A stretch of DNA of 64,000 nt from Styela clava (GCF_964204865.1 NC_135255.1:21977135-22041134), one strand, 5' to 3'; counted from the first letter of the stretch, positions 46,791 to 60,100 are shown. Numbers and translations: made by a program. Notes: generated from the letters alone by a model not told the origin.

Positions 46791-46957
46791 AACGAAAAGT
46801 GTAATTAGAATTCAATTGCTATTTGGGGGCCAAGATTATTTTATTAGGAAGATTTAATGTTAAACATAGAATCAATGTAAAATAATACAAAAAGAATCTT
46901 GGTTCTTGTGAATACATAATTAAATATTCAACCAAATGAATTCATTACATGGCTCAC

Positions 46958-47127
46958 ATTCAGACTTCCAGCAGGGAATGAGTAAGTGATGGCATAAGTG
47001 CCCATCACCCATAATTCATATCCTGGCAGTGATTCCCTCAACCTTTCCACTGACATGCTTCCACCAGGTGGTTGTTGGTTGATGATTATCAGACCAGATG
47101 AAGTAGCTTGACTTGAAGACTGAGATT
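46958..47127 (-). pseudogene. Copy D exon 2 (DTC start), frame open
   Basis: 170 bp, two codons longer than B, with acceptor TTTACAG|AATC and donor AAT|GTGAGC. Landmarks NQQPPGG, SLPGYE and TYSFPAG are retained; the extra codons fall between LPGY and YSFPAG. Confidence 0.75.
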
Positions 47128-47420
47128 CTGTAAATTGAAAATTATTTTAGTAAAAGATGATCACAAGACATGATTCTGATTACGCTTAATATAAAATGAT
47201 AGGGCATTTTGTAAGCCAGAGATTCCTTCATTTTTCTTGTAAACATCGCTTTGAAGTATCCTGACGAGGCTGCCAAGACACAGCGATGAGCACAGAAGGA
47301 TTTGTCACCAACTTTCACATCGAAATCGCAGAGAATGTTTTGTTCTCTCAAGCTATCGAGTGATGTCATAAGCAAACCAGCTTGGGTTGAATTTGTTTGT
47401 TTAATGTAATCTTCATTCAT

Positions 47421-49010
47421 GATCAGTCAGCTCAACCTTACTCAGATCAGTAAGTAGGATTAACAATTCTGATGCATGCATAAAAATAATACATTTTGTT
47501 AACATTCGAAGTATATGACTATGAGTATAAGATAGTGATAGATTGGAATAGTCTACCCATGCTATATCATAGTTCCCACCTCAGATAATATATATCACGT
47601 TTTATTGCAGGTCAATTACAATACAAGACTTCTAAACATACAATATAAATATTGCGGCCGGTAAAAGTGAAATTGCATTTTCTGGAAATCTTCAGTTTCA
47701 TAGCTAAATAGTGAGCTGTGCTGCAATAAGTGGGGATTCCCATAACTACTTCTCAAAAACAAAATAATGAATTAACAAAAAGTTTCTTTGCTAATATCTG
47801 AATATAGTACCGTAATAGTAAAGAGATCAGTAAGTCCAGAAGTCTGTAAGTTCATTCTGTCATTGGAAGTCAACAAAATTTAAATTTGGCTCGACTATTA
47901 TAAGTTTATTTCGATTTTATGAATGAACATCGTAGGCTATATAAGTATAAGTTTATTTTGCCTATAATCAGAATAACAATAAAAGGATTGATAAAAATAA
48001 ATAAATAAAAACTGATTATGAAATCAGAAGAGCAAACATAACATTAGATAAGGTTTAAAACGTATAGAATATAAGATGAAAGATTTTGCCAAGAAGTGTT
48101 ACGTGTTCACTCACCTAAAATTATTTTACACACGTACCGTACCGGTACCGGTACCCACCGACCCCCCCACACACAACCACAGAGAAATTAACAATCACAG
48201 TGACCGGTACCCGGACCGTACTCTGCTGATACACCGCATTAACTTATATTCAGTTGCATAGACTGATAAAGGATATTTCCACTGAACCGCATTCGCCCAA
48301 CATATTGGTTGAATTACAATATAATTGCATTCATTACTCAGTTTCTAATGCAGCATAGCGCAGTTGTGCAAAATCTTAACATTTGCAACAGTGTAACTCT
48401 GACCTTTCACCTCCACTGTTCGTGTAAGTTGCCAAGCCGAGAGGCTTTAAACTGACAATGAAAACGCTGATTTCAACTGATACTCATCTAATAGGCATGG
48501 TTGGAAAGTTGTTTTAAATCAAAGAAGTAAAAAAAAAATGAGTGAAGAAATGACGCACCCTGATATTACGTAACAATTCGGATAAAAAGTCATTGCTTGT
48601 CTGTTTCGAATTACATCTGGCAACTTTGCTTTCAATCAAAAATTGTGCATATTTATGACGTCATAAATAAAATGTTATGGGATTTATCATTATGATATAA
48701 TAATTTCTCCCCGAAGTATTTGCTAATCTATGCGAGCATGCCAGCATTGACCTGCTTCGAGGCAAAGATCAAGCATTTTCTGTGTGGAAGACAGTTCAGT
48801 ATAAAGTATTGGATATGGATGTGGTGTTGCGCTCTTTCTGTGGAATATTCAAATGGCAAAGGATCGCGGTCTTGAATTACTATGCATTGGATCATTTATT
48901 TTCTACAAGCCTACTAAAAGTCAGGAACGCTGGGGCACATAAGCACAGGTCAGTGTAAGATAGAACTTCTTGCTATTCATTATGCGGGGTTGTTGAACCG
49001 GATAAGACTT
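47421..49010. other. 5' flank of copy D, the most diverged version
   Basis: Patchy alignment with the A-C flanks: the segments around 48230-48460 and 48650-48960 align, the rest is rearranged. It contains an ACCGGTACC-rich, C-rich tract at 48130-48225. It lacks the TA MITE present in A-C: GGATATGGATGTGGTG at 48811-48826 is the empty site. The CRE-like palindrome is kept. Confidence 0.5.
48655..48664. promoter_or_regulatory. CRE/ATF-like palindrome, copy D flank
   Basis: ATGACGTCAT lies 1.24 kb upstream of the D start codon, at the same relative place as in A and B although the surrounding sequence is well diverged. Confidence 0.4.
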
Positions 49011-49942
49011 ACAACCGGGAGTGCCACGGGTGATGAAAGTTAACGCGAACCCCCATGACGATAAAACGGGCAATGTCCAATAAACCGTTCACACGATTAT
49101 TTTTCATACACCTCAACATACAAACGGACGCAGGGTTTTCCGCGTTCAGCCTTAGAGATAGATAAAGATTCAATTTCATAAACAATACTAAACACAATAT
49201 TAAAAATTTTGGTAGAAAAAAAGTACCCAATTTTAAAACTATTTTGATTAGGCGCGAATGCAGGACAGTCAAAGATTATCGAGGCCCCTGACCATTACAT
49301 TCACACCGTAAATAAACTGCCAGATTGGTTGGGACAATATAAGTATAAAAAAAGACAGAAAATTGTCCTCAGATAATTTTGCTCCATGACACTTTAGAGC
49401 AGTTTTATTGTAGAGTTGAGACGACATATGTGTGAATATATATTATACTACATTGTGATCTAATACAACACTGATCAGTGATCACCATAATACAGTGTTT
49501 TCCAACCTATTTTTCTGAATTACCTTCTTTCGATTTAATAAGGGGTTTTATTCCCCACATACTAAGGCATCAAAAACAAATTGTTAAAACTTTATTCAAT
49601 TGCGGCCGGTTGGAAACCCCTGCCGTAATAGAAACGGGCTCAGTATAGAAAATAAAGATCACGGGAATAGGAGGTATATGCTTTTATAAGTCTTTTTTTC
49701 CTAATGAACCTGACTAAAATCCGCCTGCCAATCTCCGAGTCCAAGTAAGATAAAAGTCTAGTAGTGATAAGCCCATGTGGAGTACATCGCACTCCGAAAA
49801 CTTTCATGAGAGTTCATTGCAATTAAAAAAAAATTACCAGCGTATAGAGAAAAAATTTCAACAACATAATATAACTAGCGCTTGAAATCGAATGCCTGTT
49901 AGATCAAAACGCAATAATGAAGTTATACCGAAAGTGCAATTA
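49011..49942. other. Unshared sequence right of the D flank
   Basis: No match to the other units and no recognisable gene. Frames are short and unsupported. Some segments may be decayed repeats. Confidence 0.4.
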
Positions 49943-50657
49943 GGCCGCGAGCCGAGGCCCTGAAAAACGCCTAGAAAGTGAGTTTCGTAGCGCACATCAG
50001 GTAACTACCTGAAAATGATTTTAAAATGTTCCTTAAAAATTTAGTAACAAATATTGCCTTGTTCCCACTTCCAAAAGTTGCACGTTTTACGGAAAAGACG
50101 CTTTTACTACAAGAAATATGTGCTACGATCTGTCCTATATTCTCTACATTTTCGGCATGGAACAATGACTTCTGCATGACGTAACAATTGAATTAAACCA
50201 GCTGTTAGCGAGCGGATGAATATTAGTTATTACTGCTCGACCTTGCGCTGAGTTGGGCAGGCTTTCCATAGCCCGGTTTAGTTATTATTATTAGTTAAGT
50301 TATGCTAAGACGTTGTTGAAAAATGTATAAGTAAGTTATTAAACACTTGTAGATCCTTACCACGGATATGGGCCGTGAGACGAAGTCATGAAAACGCCCA
50401 GAAAATGAGTTTCGTAGCGCACATCTGGTACCGTAACTAAATAAATTCTTCAGTTTTGTGTGAAAACGAACATAATGAACGCATTACAGCTTGTTCCACA
50501 ATCCTGTTGCGAAATTGAATATAAGAGGTTCCCGGAAATTCAATAACCATAAGTTCACAACACATACATAAGAACTATGCAATTCGAGAGCCCTACAGCA
50601 CACTAACACAAATTTATTCCTGTAATGTTTTGCCTGACCAAAATCGGACTTCCTCAG

Positions 50658-50790
50658 TCAATCATAATTTATTAGGTAGATTACGAAAAATATGGCAAAC
50701 ATGTAACCAACAACAAAAAATACTTTAATTGTGTGACAGGAGTTGGGAGTGAGCTCGAAAGCAGCGACACCAACAACGCTGATTCACATT
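50658..50790 (-). mobile_element. LINE 3'-end-like fragment inside the long-TIR element
   Basis: TCAATCATAATTTATT, followed by GTGTGACAGGAGTTGGGAG and GCAGCGACACCAACAACGC, matches in order the start of the unit C insertion at 35271. It is a second copy of the same truncated retroelement family. Confidence 0.5.
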
Positions 50791-51369
50791 TGCGAATAAA
50801 TTTTATGTAATAACCACAAGCAGTTTACAACAAGAACAGCATAAAAAGCTACATCCATTTTATAGAGGCTATCAAACGTATTTATTTTTAAGCAATGAAG
50901 TCACAAATTAACATCGTGAGCACGAAAACACAAATAAATCAGTTATTTCTCACTTAGAAATTTACAGCAAAAGTCAAGAAAATTAAATGAATGTACAATA
51001 TGTACATAAAATAGTGAACAGAAATATTACAATTTACAATTAATCTTTTTTTAGTTTATGTGGTTATGTATTTAAACAAAGGCAATAATATTTCTAGAAA
51101 CAGGACTACGACACTAACAAATGTCCGAAAAAACAACAAATAAATGATACTTATTAAATCAACTGTAATATCTAATTCACTTTCTTCTGAATTGTTTTCG
51201 AAATCCACTATCTCAAAAATCGACTTTTCCTCTATAAGTGTACTGTGATTTTTGCAGTCAATACAAAAACAAAAATCTGTGCAATTTAAGTTGATTTTGG
51301 CACACTTTCATAAAATATTTTGACTATTTTTCTTACACTTGCAGTTTGCCAACTCAAGAACTTATTTGA

Positions 51370-51515
51370 GGGCCACATGCTTCTTCAGTGAATCATTGTT
51401 GGGTGGAGAGTATAATCCTTATGTTTGACAGTGTTAAATAGACGTGCCCTGGTATCATTTACATTCTTCATATCCTCTTCAAATTCCTCAGCTTTATTTA
51501 TTAATGCCTCGTTAA
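51370..51515 (-). pseudogene. Decayed fragment of a repeat-associated protein
   Basis: On the minus strand a frame reads EALINKAEEFEEDMKNVNDT then RARLFNTVKHKDYTLHPT, and after a +1 shift NDSLKKHVALK. The pattern RxxLF followed by a P-T...SLxxHV block resembles a multicopy, repeat-associated protein family of invertebrates. The frameshift and lack of flanking frame mark it as a relic. Recognition is weak. Confidence 0.3.
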
Positions 51516-52895
51516 CCTCAAAAGATCTTCATGGTCGAGGGAAAAAAATGAATTGAAAATCTCAATGAAGTCTCCAACATGAATTTGATGGGCAGTTCCA
51601 ATTGCAGAAAAGTGCTAAAGTATTTCAATATGAATAGCCCATCTAAGCTGTTTGCAACTATTATGATTCTCATATACCTTTAAGCTTTAAGACTTCTTGT
51701 TTCATCCATTTTATAGCACTGATAGCAGCAGGGATCAGAGCCTGCGTTAGGTCGGATTGGTGGAACATTGCCGTTTTCTTTTGTAGTACAGTATCTAAAA
51801 TGAGGAAGAAAATAATATTTGGAGCAGCATGAGTTTAAAAATACCCCTAAACACTAACTAATACCTTGAATACATAATGCATTTTATCTGATGTACTAAA
51901 TGAGCGTATATATGCTCATTGCATGTACTACAGTCCAGCAGTGTTTGCATACCATTACTAGACTATATCTACACTAAATTTTGATATATCACAGTCTGAA
52001 ATGTCCTATGACAGTATGAGTACCGGTATGGACTATAGACTATATTTTAAAACATCAACTGTTTGTCTACAACTTGATTTCTCACCTCTCAATCATTTCC
52101 AATGCTACCTTTCTTTCCACTCCGGCATAACTTATCATTGCTTCCCAGGTTCTTGTCGACTCTATGAATTTAGATTTAGACCAACCGACATTAGTGAAAT
52201 TGAATAATTTCTTCTCTTTCACACAATCGTGCATTACAGAAACAGCCATTCATTTATATTTCCAAATATGCTGTGGTCTATATAGTAGTATAAGTCTGCT
52301 GAATAGTCAAGAAGAGTCATTAAATTAATCATAAACATTTCATGCAAGCCAGAAAATATCGTTGTTTGTGACATATTATTCTAGGTCTAGCCTTCCTTGG
52401 AGTTACCGCTCCGTACCTATTTAACAACGTCTTATGAGCTAGTGCTCAACTAATATTGCTATTTATGGTAAGGATATACAAGTGTTTAATATCTTACCCA
52501 TACTTTTCAACACCTCCTTAGAATAACTGAACTAATATTACCGGTAACTGAAAAAAAATATGGAAAGGCTACTCAACGCAAAAGCGAGCAGTTGTAGTCA
52601 TCTGATATTCATCCGACCACTGGGGATCCACCTACAGCTGACTAACTTGACTGTTACGTCGTGCAGAAGTCTGCGTTCATTGGCCCATGATACCGGAAAA
52701 GCAGAGAAAATAGGACAGATGGTAACACATATTTATTGTAGTAAAAGCGTCTTTTCTGTAAAACGTGCAACTTTTGGAAGTGGGAACAAGGCAATATTTG
52801 TTACTAAATTTCTAAGGAACATTTTAAAATCATTTTCAGGTAGTTACCTGATGTGCGCTACGAAACTGAAAGATAAATGTCCTCGGCTCGCGGCC

Positions 52896-55620
52896 TAAAT
52901 ACTCTGAAGCATTTTATACAAGTCAGCATGAGCATACGAGTCACTCGTGATAAGCGTATTTGGTTATAATTAGTCATTCTCCGAAACAAAGTGAAAAAGC
53001 ATTTAAATATAGAATAAATGAAAAAGTATGAAATTTATCTCGATATGTGAGTTTTACAATTTCGAATCGAATTTATTCGAATCAACTGCAAGTTTGAATT
53101 TTCTTAAAAAACGCCGTGATATGTTAAAAAGGGGAATTGCATGATTCAACAGGCGATACATAACGAAAAGTGGTTTTCAATCGGGTTCCGGTAGTAAAGT
53201 CCAGTGTTTCTCTTCAAATCCGAGAGTATATTTAATATACATATATTGTTTAAAAATAATAAAATGCCTATTAGGCCCGCCACCTTTTATTTAACCTGCT
53301 CTACTTTGAGAATCATTTTGTTTTGAAGGTGTTAGGTTTACTTTCTTATATATTCATAGTTTATACAATTCAGTCAATTAAACTATTGTAAAGGGGTCCC
53401 TCGAGCCTTTCCATTGGGGTTCCGCTCCGACAAAAAATTGAAGGCTACTGATATACAACAACAGAGATCCTCTGGATGGGTCTCCGACACGATGCACACG
53501 GGCCCGTAAGGAACACGTGAGTCGCTGCAGGCCTGTTCTAAAGTATGCTCAACTAATGTCGCAATCTCGCGTTATTTCTCGCCTTCAACAAACTCAGACC
53601 CGGAGTGGGTTTGTGGAGCAGCAAAAATACGATCATTATATGTCTTTTAAGAGTTATATTCAATTAAAGAATTGTTTCTCATTGGTATGTCATTGACTTG
53701 CGTCTAAAACATTTAGCAACTAAGATATTGAAACGAATGTGCTGAATAAAAATTACTTGGAGTGATCGAATCAAATGTGTTTAAGTATTTTTTCCCATTT
53801 ACAATCGGACGCTAGGCCAAGGCACTCAAGGTTGATACCCCCATGCAGCAAGAAATTTCTACGAGTTCGAAAAAAATGTTAACAGCGCGATTTTTATTCT
53901 TGCGTCAAACGCGTATTACTAATTTTTGCGCCGTGGTGGATATCAAAGTTTAATTTATTTCTCGCATAACTGTACATTTAGTGATTAGTCCAACGAACGC
54001 AATTGTTGCCAAGCAACCGTCGCCACCGAGAATAACTAATGAAATTCGGACATCGAGAATATTCCTGCATCGTGCAAATAATGTTGCGTTGTGCTATTTC
54101 GTAGCTAAAACACACGCAATCACCCCTGAGTTAATGTGACCGCTGGTCAGTTACGGTTTTCGCGCTCGGTCAAGTTTGTACACTTGCACTAATTAGCTAG
54201 TTTGCGTGTTTTCATTGCCGATATGAATCGTTACTTATTCGTTTACCAAATAATTTGCTATAACCCATCTTATGTGGGGAAAGACCACAAGCGTGAAAAA
54301 TCGCCTGTTTCAGCCGTTAGTCATATTACTCCGAATGCTGTACCGAAACTGATTGGACCCAACTTGGAAGTATTTTCATCATGACAGAAAGGTCTGTGTA
54401 ATAACTAGCAACCATTAGTTTTTTTCGCAAAAGACTTGCGGCAAGCTTGTGGAACACAGTCATTTAGATTGTTAAACAATATAAACTACTTTTTTTCATT
54501 TCTACGCCCAAAACCATGCTACTGCTATAAATGCAAAAGCAATAATACAATTGAACAAAAAATATTTCAATACTACAATCTATACAGTCTTCAACTATAA
54601 AATAGAAACTAAAATCAGCCGACTATGGAATCTCTGTGACATCATGCAGAACATTTGGAAAGATTTTCAACCATGAACAAAATGCAGATGCTGACCTATC
54701 AGTGAGACTTTAATTTAGAATATCAGTATTTATATCCTAACCTAAAACATACCATTCACCTACGAGCTTATTTGCTTCTAGGCAATGTGTCCATCTTGAT
54801 CTTAATTTCAACGGAAATGTGGCCGCCCTAACCTTAATTTAAACAATCCCGATATTTATCTAAATTCGAAACCAATCATATGCTGGAGGTTACAACAGAT
54901 AATACTTTTTAGATTTCATACCAAAGCATTGCCTTATATTTCAAAGATGCATTGCTTATTTATTTCAATGCAAGATAAGCTTATGCTTCTGGATTTATGT
55001 GAAAGATGGTTACTGGTAAGTGCGGGTTGACCACTGGACTCTTGAATGAATAGCTGATTGGCAATATTATTCGTCAAATAATCTGGCAACATGCCATAGT
55101 CCGCCATAATTGAACGAAGCTATCTCATGAGGTTTCTTCTCCTACGGATAAATAATAACAGTAATATGAATATAATATCCAAATGCCTGTTTGCTCATAG
55201 CTGTCTTAATTACAGTGTTGGATGGGCCGTAACATAAATGAAAAACACATCACTATGAACAATATCAAGTAAAATTACTATGCAATTAGGAAAATGAAAA
55301 ACTAAATGTCTATAAAATTGGATAGAAGAAACGACAACACTGGTAATAGTATGAAATTGGATAGTACACTGGTAATAATTTGAATCACATAACATACATT
55401 ATATATTAACTTTGGATAGGAAATGCATTGTTGTATCACAGTCATTTAGGTATAAATATAGAATGTTCCAGCAAGAAAATTCTATTAAAAACAGACACTG
55501 GTATAAATAAGGGAGAAAAGTAAGAGCTAGAAAACATATACAATGGGTGCTAAATGTTCAACTATTATATCACAGTGGTCAAATAACTGAAGGTAAAAAC
55601 CCATTCAAATAAAGATTAAA
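52896..55620. other. Unshared 2.7 kb between the long-TIR element and the E spacer
   Basis: No match to other units and no recognised gene. The longest frame (54202-54384) has no family features. The 53270-53600 part is less AT-rich. I see no repeat boundaries, so this may be the original junction sequence between duplicated blocks or older transposon debris. Confidence 0.35.
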
Positions 55621-57052
55621 TCATATAGTTAAAAAAAGGCATTAGAAAAACTAATGGAGGCTAATATGGTGGTGGTATCTGGTTGGTTACAGCTTCGTCT
55701 GCCAAGCAAGTTCATGATACATCTGAATATAGATCAGATTTTGGCATTTCATTTTTATGATAACCAGGCTAATAGCAGAGTGCTCAACTAGCCTCTCTGC
55801 CAGGATAAATACAAAACTTGTATCTTACAATTAAATAGGCAGACTATGCCATGCATCATACTGATTCAGGTTTCTCTCTAATATAGAAGATATTCCCCGA
55901 TTGGCCGCCTAGTTGGAGTAAAACTTGTGAGAAGTATTCAAAAAACTGGCTCAAAGCATCTTTTTTTCAATAAACACAAAAATACTCTTTTCTTTTTGTA
56001 AGGTCTTGAAACAACTTTTCCCAGTATGATAATGACTAACATAATTGATAGTAATTGAGATGGAACTGATTAACAGTGAAAGAATAAAATGTATAAAAAC
56101 GGGTCAAATATGCAAACAAAGTGAGTAACAATACATGAGTCTGGAAGTCAATCTACAAATATCGTATTTGCTCATTTTACAGCCCGGGCCCATATTTTTT
56201 TTTCAACCAACTCACCAACCGGGCCCTTGTTATTTTCGATCGTTACAATATTTAATATATTGTTATTTCCAGTTCTCAAGTATGATTTAAACTAGAATAA
56301 CGAAAATTTTGACTTTTTCTACGCACCGCAGGTACAAATCCGCAAAAGAAGAAAAGTTTTGCGACGCCCTATCAATATTGAAACAGCGCACTTGGCCGTC
56401 ACGGGTATTCAAGCACCGGCCCTTTTTTATTTTTATGTTCTGTTCACACAAGCGACTATTCAAACGGGCCCTTAATCAAGATCGGGCGGTAAAACGAGCA
56501 TATACGGTATATGCATATATGCATATTTATCATGGAGTTGATCAACAATAAAGGATGAAACAGATAAAAACGATGATAATTTGAGAAAATATAAATTGTT
56601 TGTTTTGAAAATTCTGACTTATTAACGTTGATTAACAGTATAGAGTTTGATTTAAAAACGAAAATTGAGTCAAATTTGACTGATATTGCAGTTCATCAAA
56701 CGTTATAATAATCAGTAAGTGGCATAATGAAATGCTTGATAATAACAATATAAAAACTTTTACAAGATAGCTACAGGTAGTTCCGGTAGGTTTAGATGGA
56801 TTTTCCACCCCGTTCAGACAATTTAGGGTCTGTTCCGGTAATGACAGGAACTTATTTTTTACCATTGTACCCCCAAAAATTGCTGTTCTATTTTGAAAAT
56901 TGCCTTGAGATATCTTTAAAGATATCTGAGTCAATCCGAACTTTATAAGTGGCTTGATGAAATGCTTGATAATGACACTACAAAATCAATGGATGAGTTT
57001 TAATATAGTATTGTCCGGATAGTGTTGAGCGTCCATTGTTGATCATCTATTG
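55621..57052. other. Intergenic spacer, E side
   Basis: Colinear with 8420-10033, starting at the GAAAAACTAATGGAGGCT block, with one extra TIR element at 56162-56507 and a single copy of the 44-bp unit near 56890. No gene is recognised. Confidence 0.45.
56162..56507. mobile_element. TIR element of about 350 bp, E spacer only
   Basis: TCGTATTTGCTCATTTTAC on the left and, inverted, CCGTATATGCTCGTTTTAC on the right, both next to TA. The interior is GC-richer (CGGGCCC motifs near both ends). Non-autonomous. Confidence 0.6.
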
Positions 57053-57137
57053 TTAGTATTCTATTCCTGCTGCATTTAATTTCGCCTCCAATGCATCACA
57101 AAGTTTACGCTCATGGTCATCATCAGGATATCCATTG
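57053..57137 (-). CDS. Copy E exon 4: DTC C-terminus and stop
   Basis: 85 bp from TTTTTCAG|CAATGG; encodes NGYPDDDHERKLCDALEAKL, ending NAAGIEY before TAA, one codon longer than B. Confidence 0.75.
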
Positions 57138-60100
57138 CTGAAAAAGATTAGATTGCATGAGAGATAATGGTAGTTGCATATGAGTCTGATTTCAATTAAA
57201 TGTAAAAAATAAGATGTTCAATAAAAGAACACTGAAAATAACAAATATATTTGACTGCTTAGGACTAACAAATGCTTAACTTAACGATGCCTGTGTGAGT
57301 GAGATTTGAATGTAAGGAATGTAAAATATATATTCATGATGCACGATGGCACAATGGTTGAAGCGTTAAACTTAATTGGGTTGGCATCGCAAACTGCACA
57401 TCTTTGGTTCAAATCCAGTGGCCATCACCCTACCCAAAATATTGAGTAGGCAATGCCGAGCCAAAAAAGAAACTAGTTCTGCCAAATATTATTAGCTTCT
57501 TAAATATTGCTACATATCAGTGGAAGCTTAAACAACTTATCCAAAATATGTGGATAAGCGTCGTATGATATAAAAACTCAAAGATCTCGTTTATAAAAGA
57601 ATTTTAAGAATAAGCAGTGTAAGTTTAACTATAATTTATATGTTGGAAGCCCAATAAAACATTGACAACAGAGAAGCAGAAAATTTAGTCGTTACTGGAA
57701 TACGGATCAAATAGTTACAAAATTGGGCAACCATAATTCCAATGACAGATGTGACAACAGAGAAACCTAGTAAACAACAGCTGGTCATTGAACCTGGTTA
57801 CAGTCGCGTTGCAAACAATTCAAGCCTAAATACCATAATGGTTGATTCTGATTGTCACTAAGAAATTACCCTCAGTCACATACACCCTAACATTTTGCAA
57901 CAGCGTGGTCAATATTTATCAGGAATAGAAAGAACGCTTCCTGGCCATCCCTCACCCATCAACTGAAATTTGATGGATGCGATGGTTTCTTATATATAGC
58001 CTTGTTCAAAGTGAACGGTGTATAAAAGATGTGTATAAACAAATTTAAATGTTGCTTGAATCAAGAGAGGAAAGTTGAGAACGTTATACTTGATTTTACC
58101 TCAGACAAGATATCTGTGGTTGAGTGGTTACAAATGTCACAAGCTGGATGGAAGGTTATGGGATCAAAACTGCCACCCAAACATGTCTTTCTTTGATTTA
58201 TAAATAAGAGTTTGAAAAACAGTGTTTGACAAAAAACATGACTTTGTGTGCAAGTTCATTTTTCTAACTTTGCATAGAAGGTCAGTTTGGAAAATAAATA
58301 TTGATTTGGTTTATTTTGAGGTACTCCCGTATAGGCTTGCACGTAATTGACAAAAATCAATTCCGTAATTACGGCCAAATCGATTACGTAATGACCCCGT
58401 AATTGCGATATTTTTTCACACATTTAAACCTATCATAACAACCAATTGAATCCACTTCATTTTCGATTGCGTAAATATCGAGTTTGGGTTTTCATATTCC
58501 TGGCAGTACTACACGCCGGCGACAGATGTTAAGACAAGAGTGAATTCAAATTAATTTTATTCTGATTTTTATCTTTTGTGCTAGCTTTGATTTCCTTTAT
58601 CACCTTCGCAAATTAACCGTCCCAATTTTATGCGATCAATTTTATCATTACCGACACTGGTATACGGATATTTATGAAACGATAGTTGACTTTTTTAAAA
58701 TCGTATTAAAAAAAATGTCGGGTTTCCAATTTATCAATGCCACGACGAGCGTATTCTCTCGTTTGATTATACTTGCGCTTGCCTCGCGACGAAGACTTGT
58801 TATTGCACCGTTTTTAACATTATTCGACTTTACTACCTAGTCAGCATTTTATAATAATTATTGATGCCGACTTATTGACGTTATTCCGATGACCATGCTT
58901 CATTTTACATAAAATCATTTCGCGGCCTAAATGTTGTAACATTATTTGCAACAAATTCAGATCAAATTTTAATTATTTGCGCATAATTTAAATACCGTAC
59001 TTATATGATATGGCTTTTCCGAAAATACAAAGTTATATCGTAAAAAAATGCATATTGTGACATTTATTTTGCACTCACGAAAAAATTAACCTATTTTTCT
59101 AACTCAAGTCGACGATCCTACCGGCCAAGATTGACACAAATTTGGTCGAGTGTCGGTGATTTTCAAGAATCAAAATAAGTTGCCGCATTTGGTAAAAACA
59201 GTTAATCATATTTGGCCGAAATATTGCGAGGCATTGTGGAAAATGCTAAAACCGGTAACAGAACATCAAGGTTTTGTAATTGAAAATGGTTCTCGGCTCT
59301 CACACAGAATAAACACACTGGCTCATACTTGATATTTGATAGTAGTTAAATTGAGAATATTGATCTGTTAAAAACAAAAAAAAACGATCGTCGAAATTCT
59401 TAAATCTCGTTGCCTTGGTTAAATATAATCCAATGATCGGGACATTTTCAATTAAATACTGCACAAAGATAGTTACACATTAAACATTTAGGCTACAATT
59501 TAGCTTTTTTTTTTAATTTCAATCATACACTGTGGTGGAGAAATCCCACTATTTAAATAAGGGTAACTATAAAAATAGAATAGGATTCTGGATTCGATTT
59601 AAGTATTCTAAAACAGTGGTTCCCAACCGCCGGTCCGCGGACCGTCAACGGTCCGCAAAGGATTTTTACCGGATCGCGGGAAATCCCGTCATATTGTTGT
59701 TTCTCTACCGTCTCAATCGCTTTACCGATGCCGAAAAGACGAAGTTGCGTTGGTTCATTACGCAATTTCTCTTCCGTCGTCATATTGCTAATTTTTACCG
59801 GATCGCGGGAAATCCCGTCATATTGTTGTTTCTCTGCCGTCTCAATCGCTTTCCCGATGCCGAGAAAGACGAAGTTGCGTTGGTTCATTACGCAATTTCT
59901 CTTCCGTCGTCATATTGCTGTTTGATAAGCGCGACATTAATTATCACGGTGACGTATTGGCAAGAGAGAGAAAAGTGAGAAAAACGGCTGCAAATACCGA
60001 AGCTCTAACTTCTTCTACTTTTTGAACTTTCACTTTTTGCAATCGACGGAATTGACTGCTTTGAAGAGAGCTCGTTTCAATCGCGAAAGCGCTCGACCAA

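Larger units (their letters stand above)
42930..47420 (-). pseudogene. Copy D: BTB-BACK-DTC gene with most of exon 1 deleted
   Basis: Exon 1 keeps about 66 codons (MNEDYI... to KMKES) and then joins intron 1 sequence at about 47219. The rest of the BTB, both BACK repeats, the linker and the exon 1 donor are gone. The remaining open frame stops at 47142 in intron sequence. By contrast exons 2 (47127..46958), 3 (45073..44886) and 4 (43020..42930) keep splice sites, phase and frame, with length changes only in multiples of three (+6, +3, +9 against B). Normal protein cannot be made from this promoter without another exon; the DTC part could still serve as a donor for gene conversion. The loss looks recent. 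Confidence 0.8.
49943..52895. mobile_element. About 3-kb element with 300-bp terminal inverted repeats
   Basis: The left end GGCCGCGAGCCGAGG and the right end CCTCGGCTCGCGGCC are inverted and bounded by TA (49941-49942 and 52896-52897). Homology of the two arms runs to about 50255 on the left and 52565 on the right. The arms give similar peptides when translated outward-in (KRATFGSGNKAIFVTK), which is an arm effect, not two genes. A second, partial copy of the end (GTGAGTTTCGTAGCGCAC-like) is at about 50370-50445. The interior holds a LINE-tail-like segment and a decayed coding remnant. The superfamily is undetermined. Confidence 0.75.

Noticed and set aside
52560..52898. Plus-strand 112-aa frame similar to a minus-strand frame at 49971-50177
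   Set aside because: Both are translations of the two arms of one inverted repeat, so the shared peptide is an arm effect.
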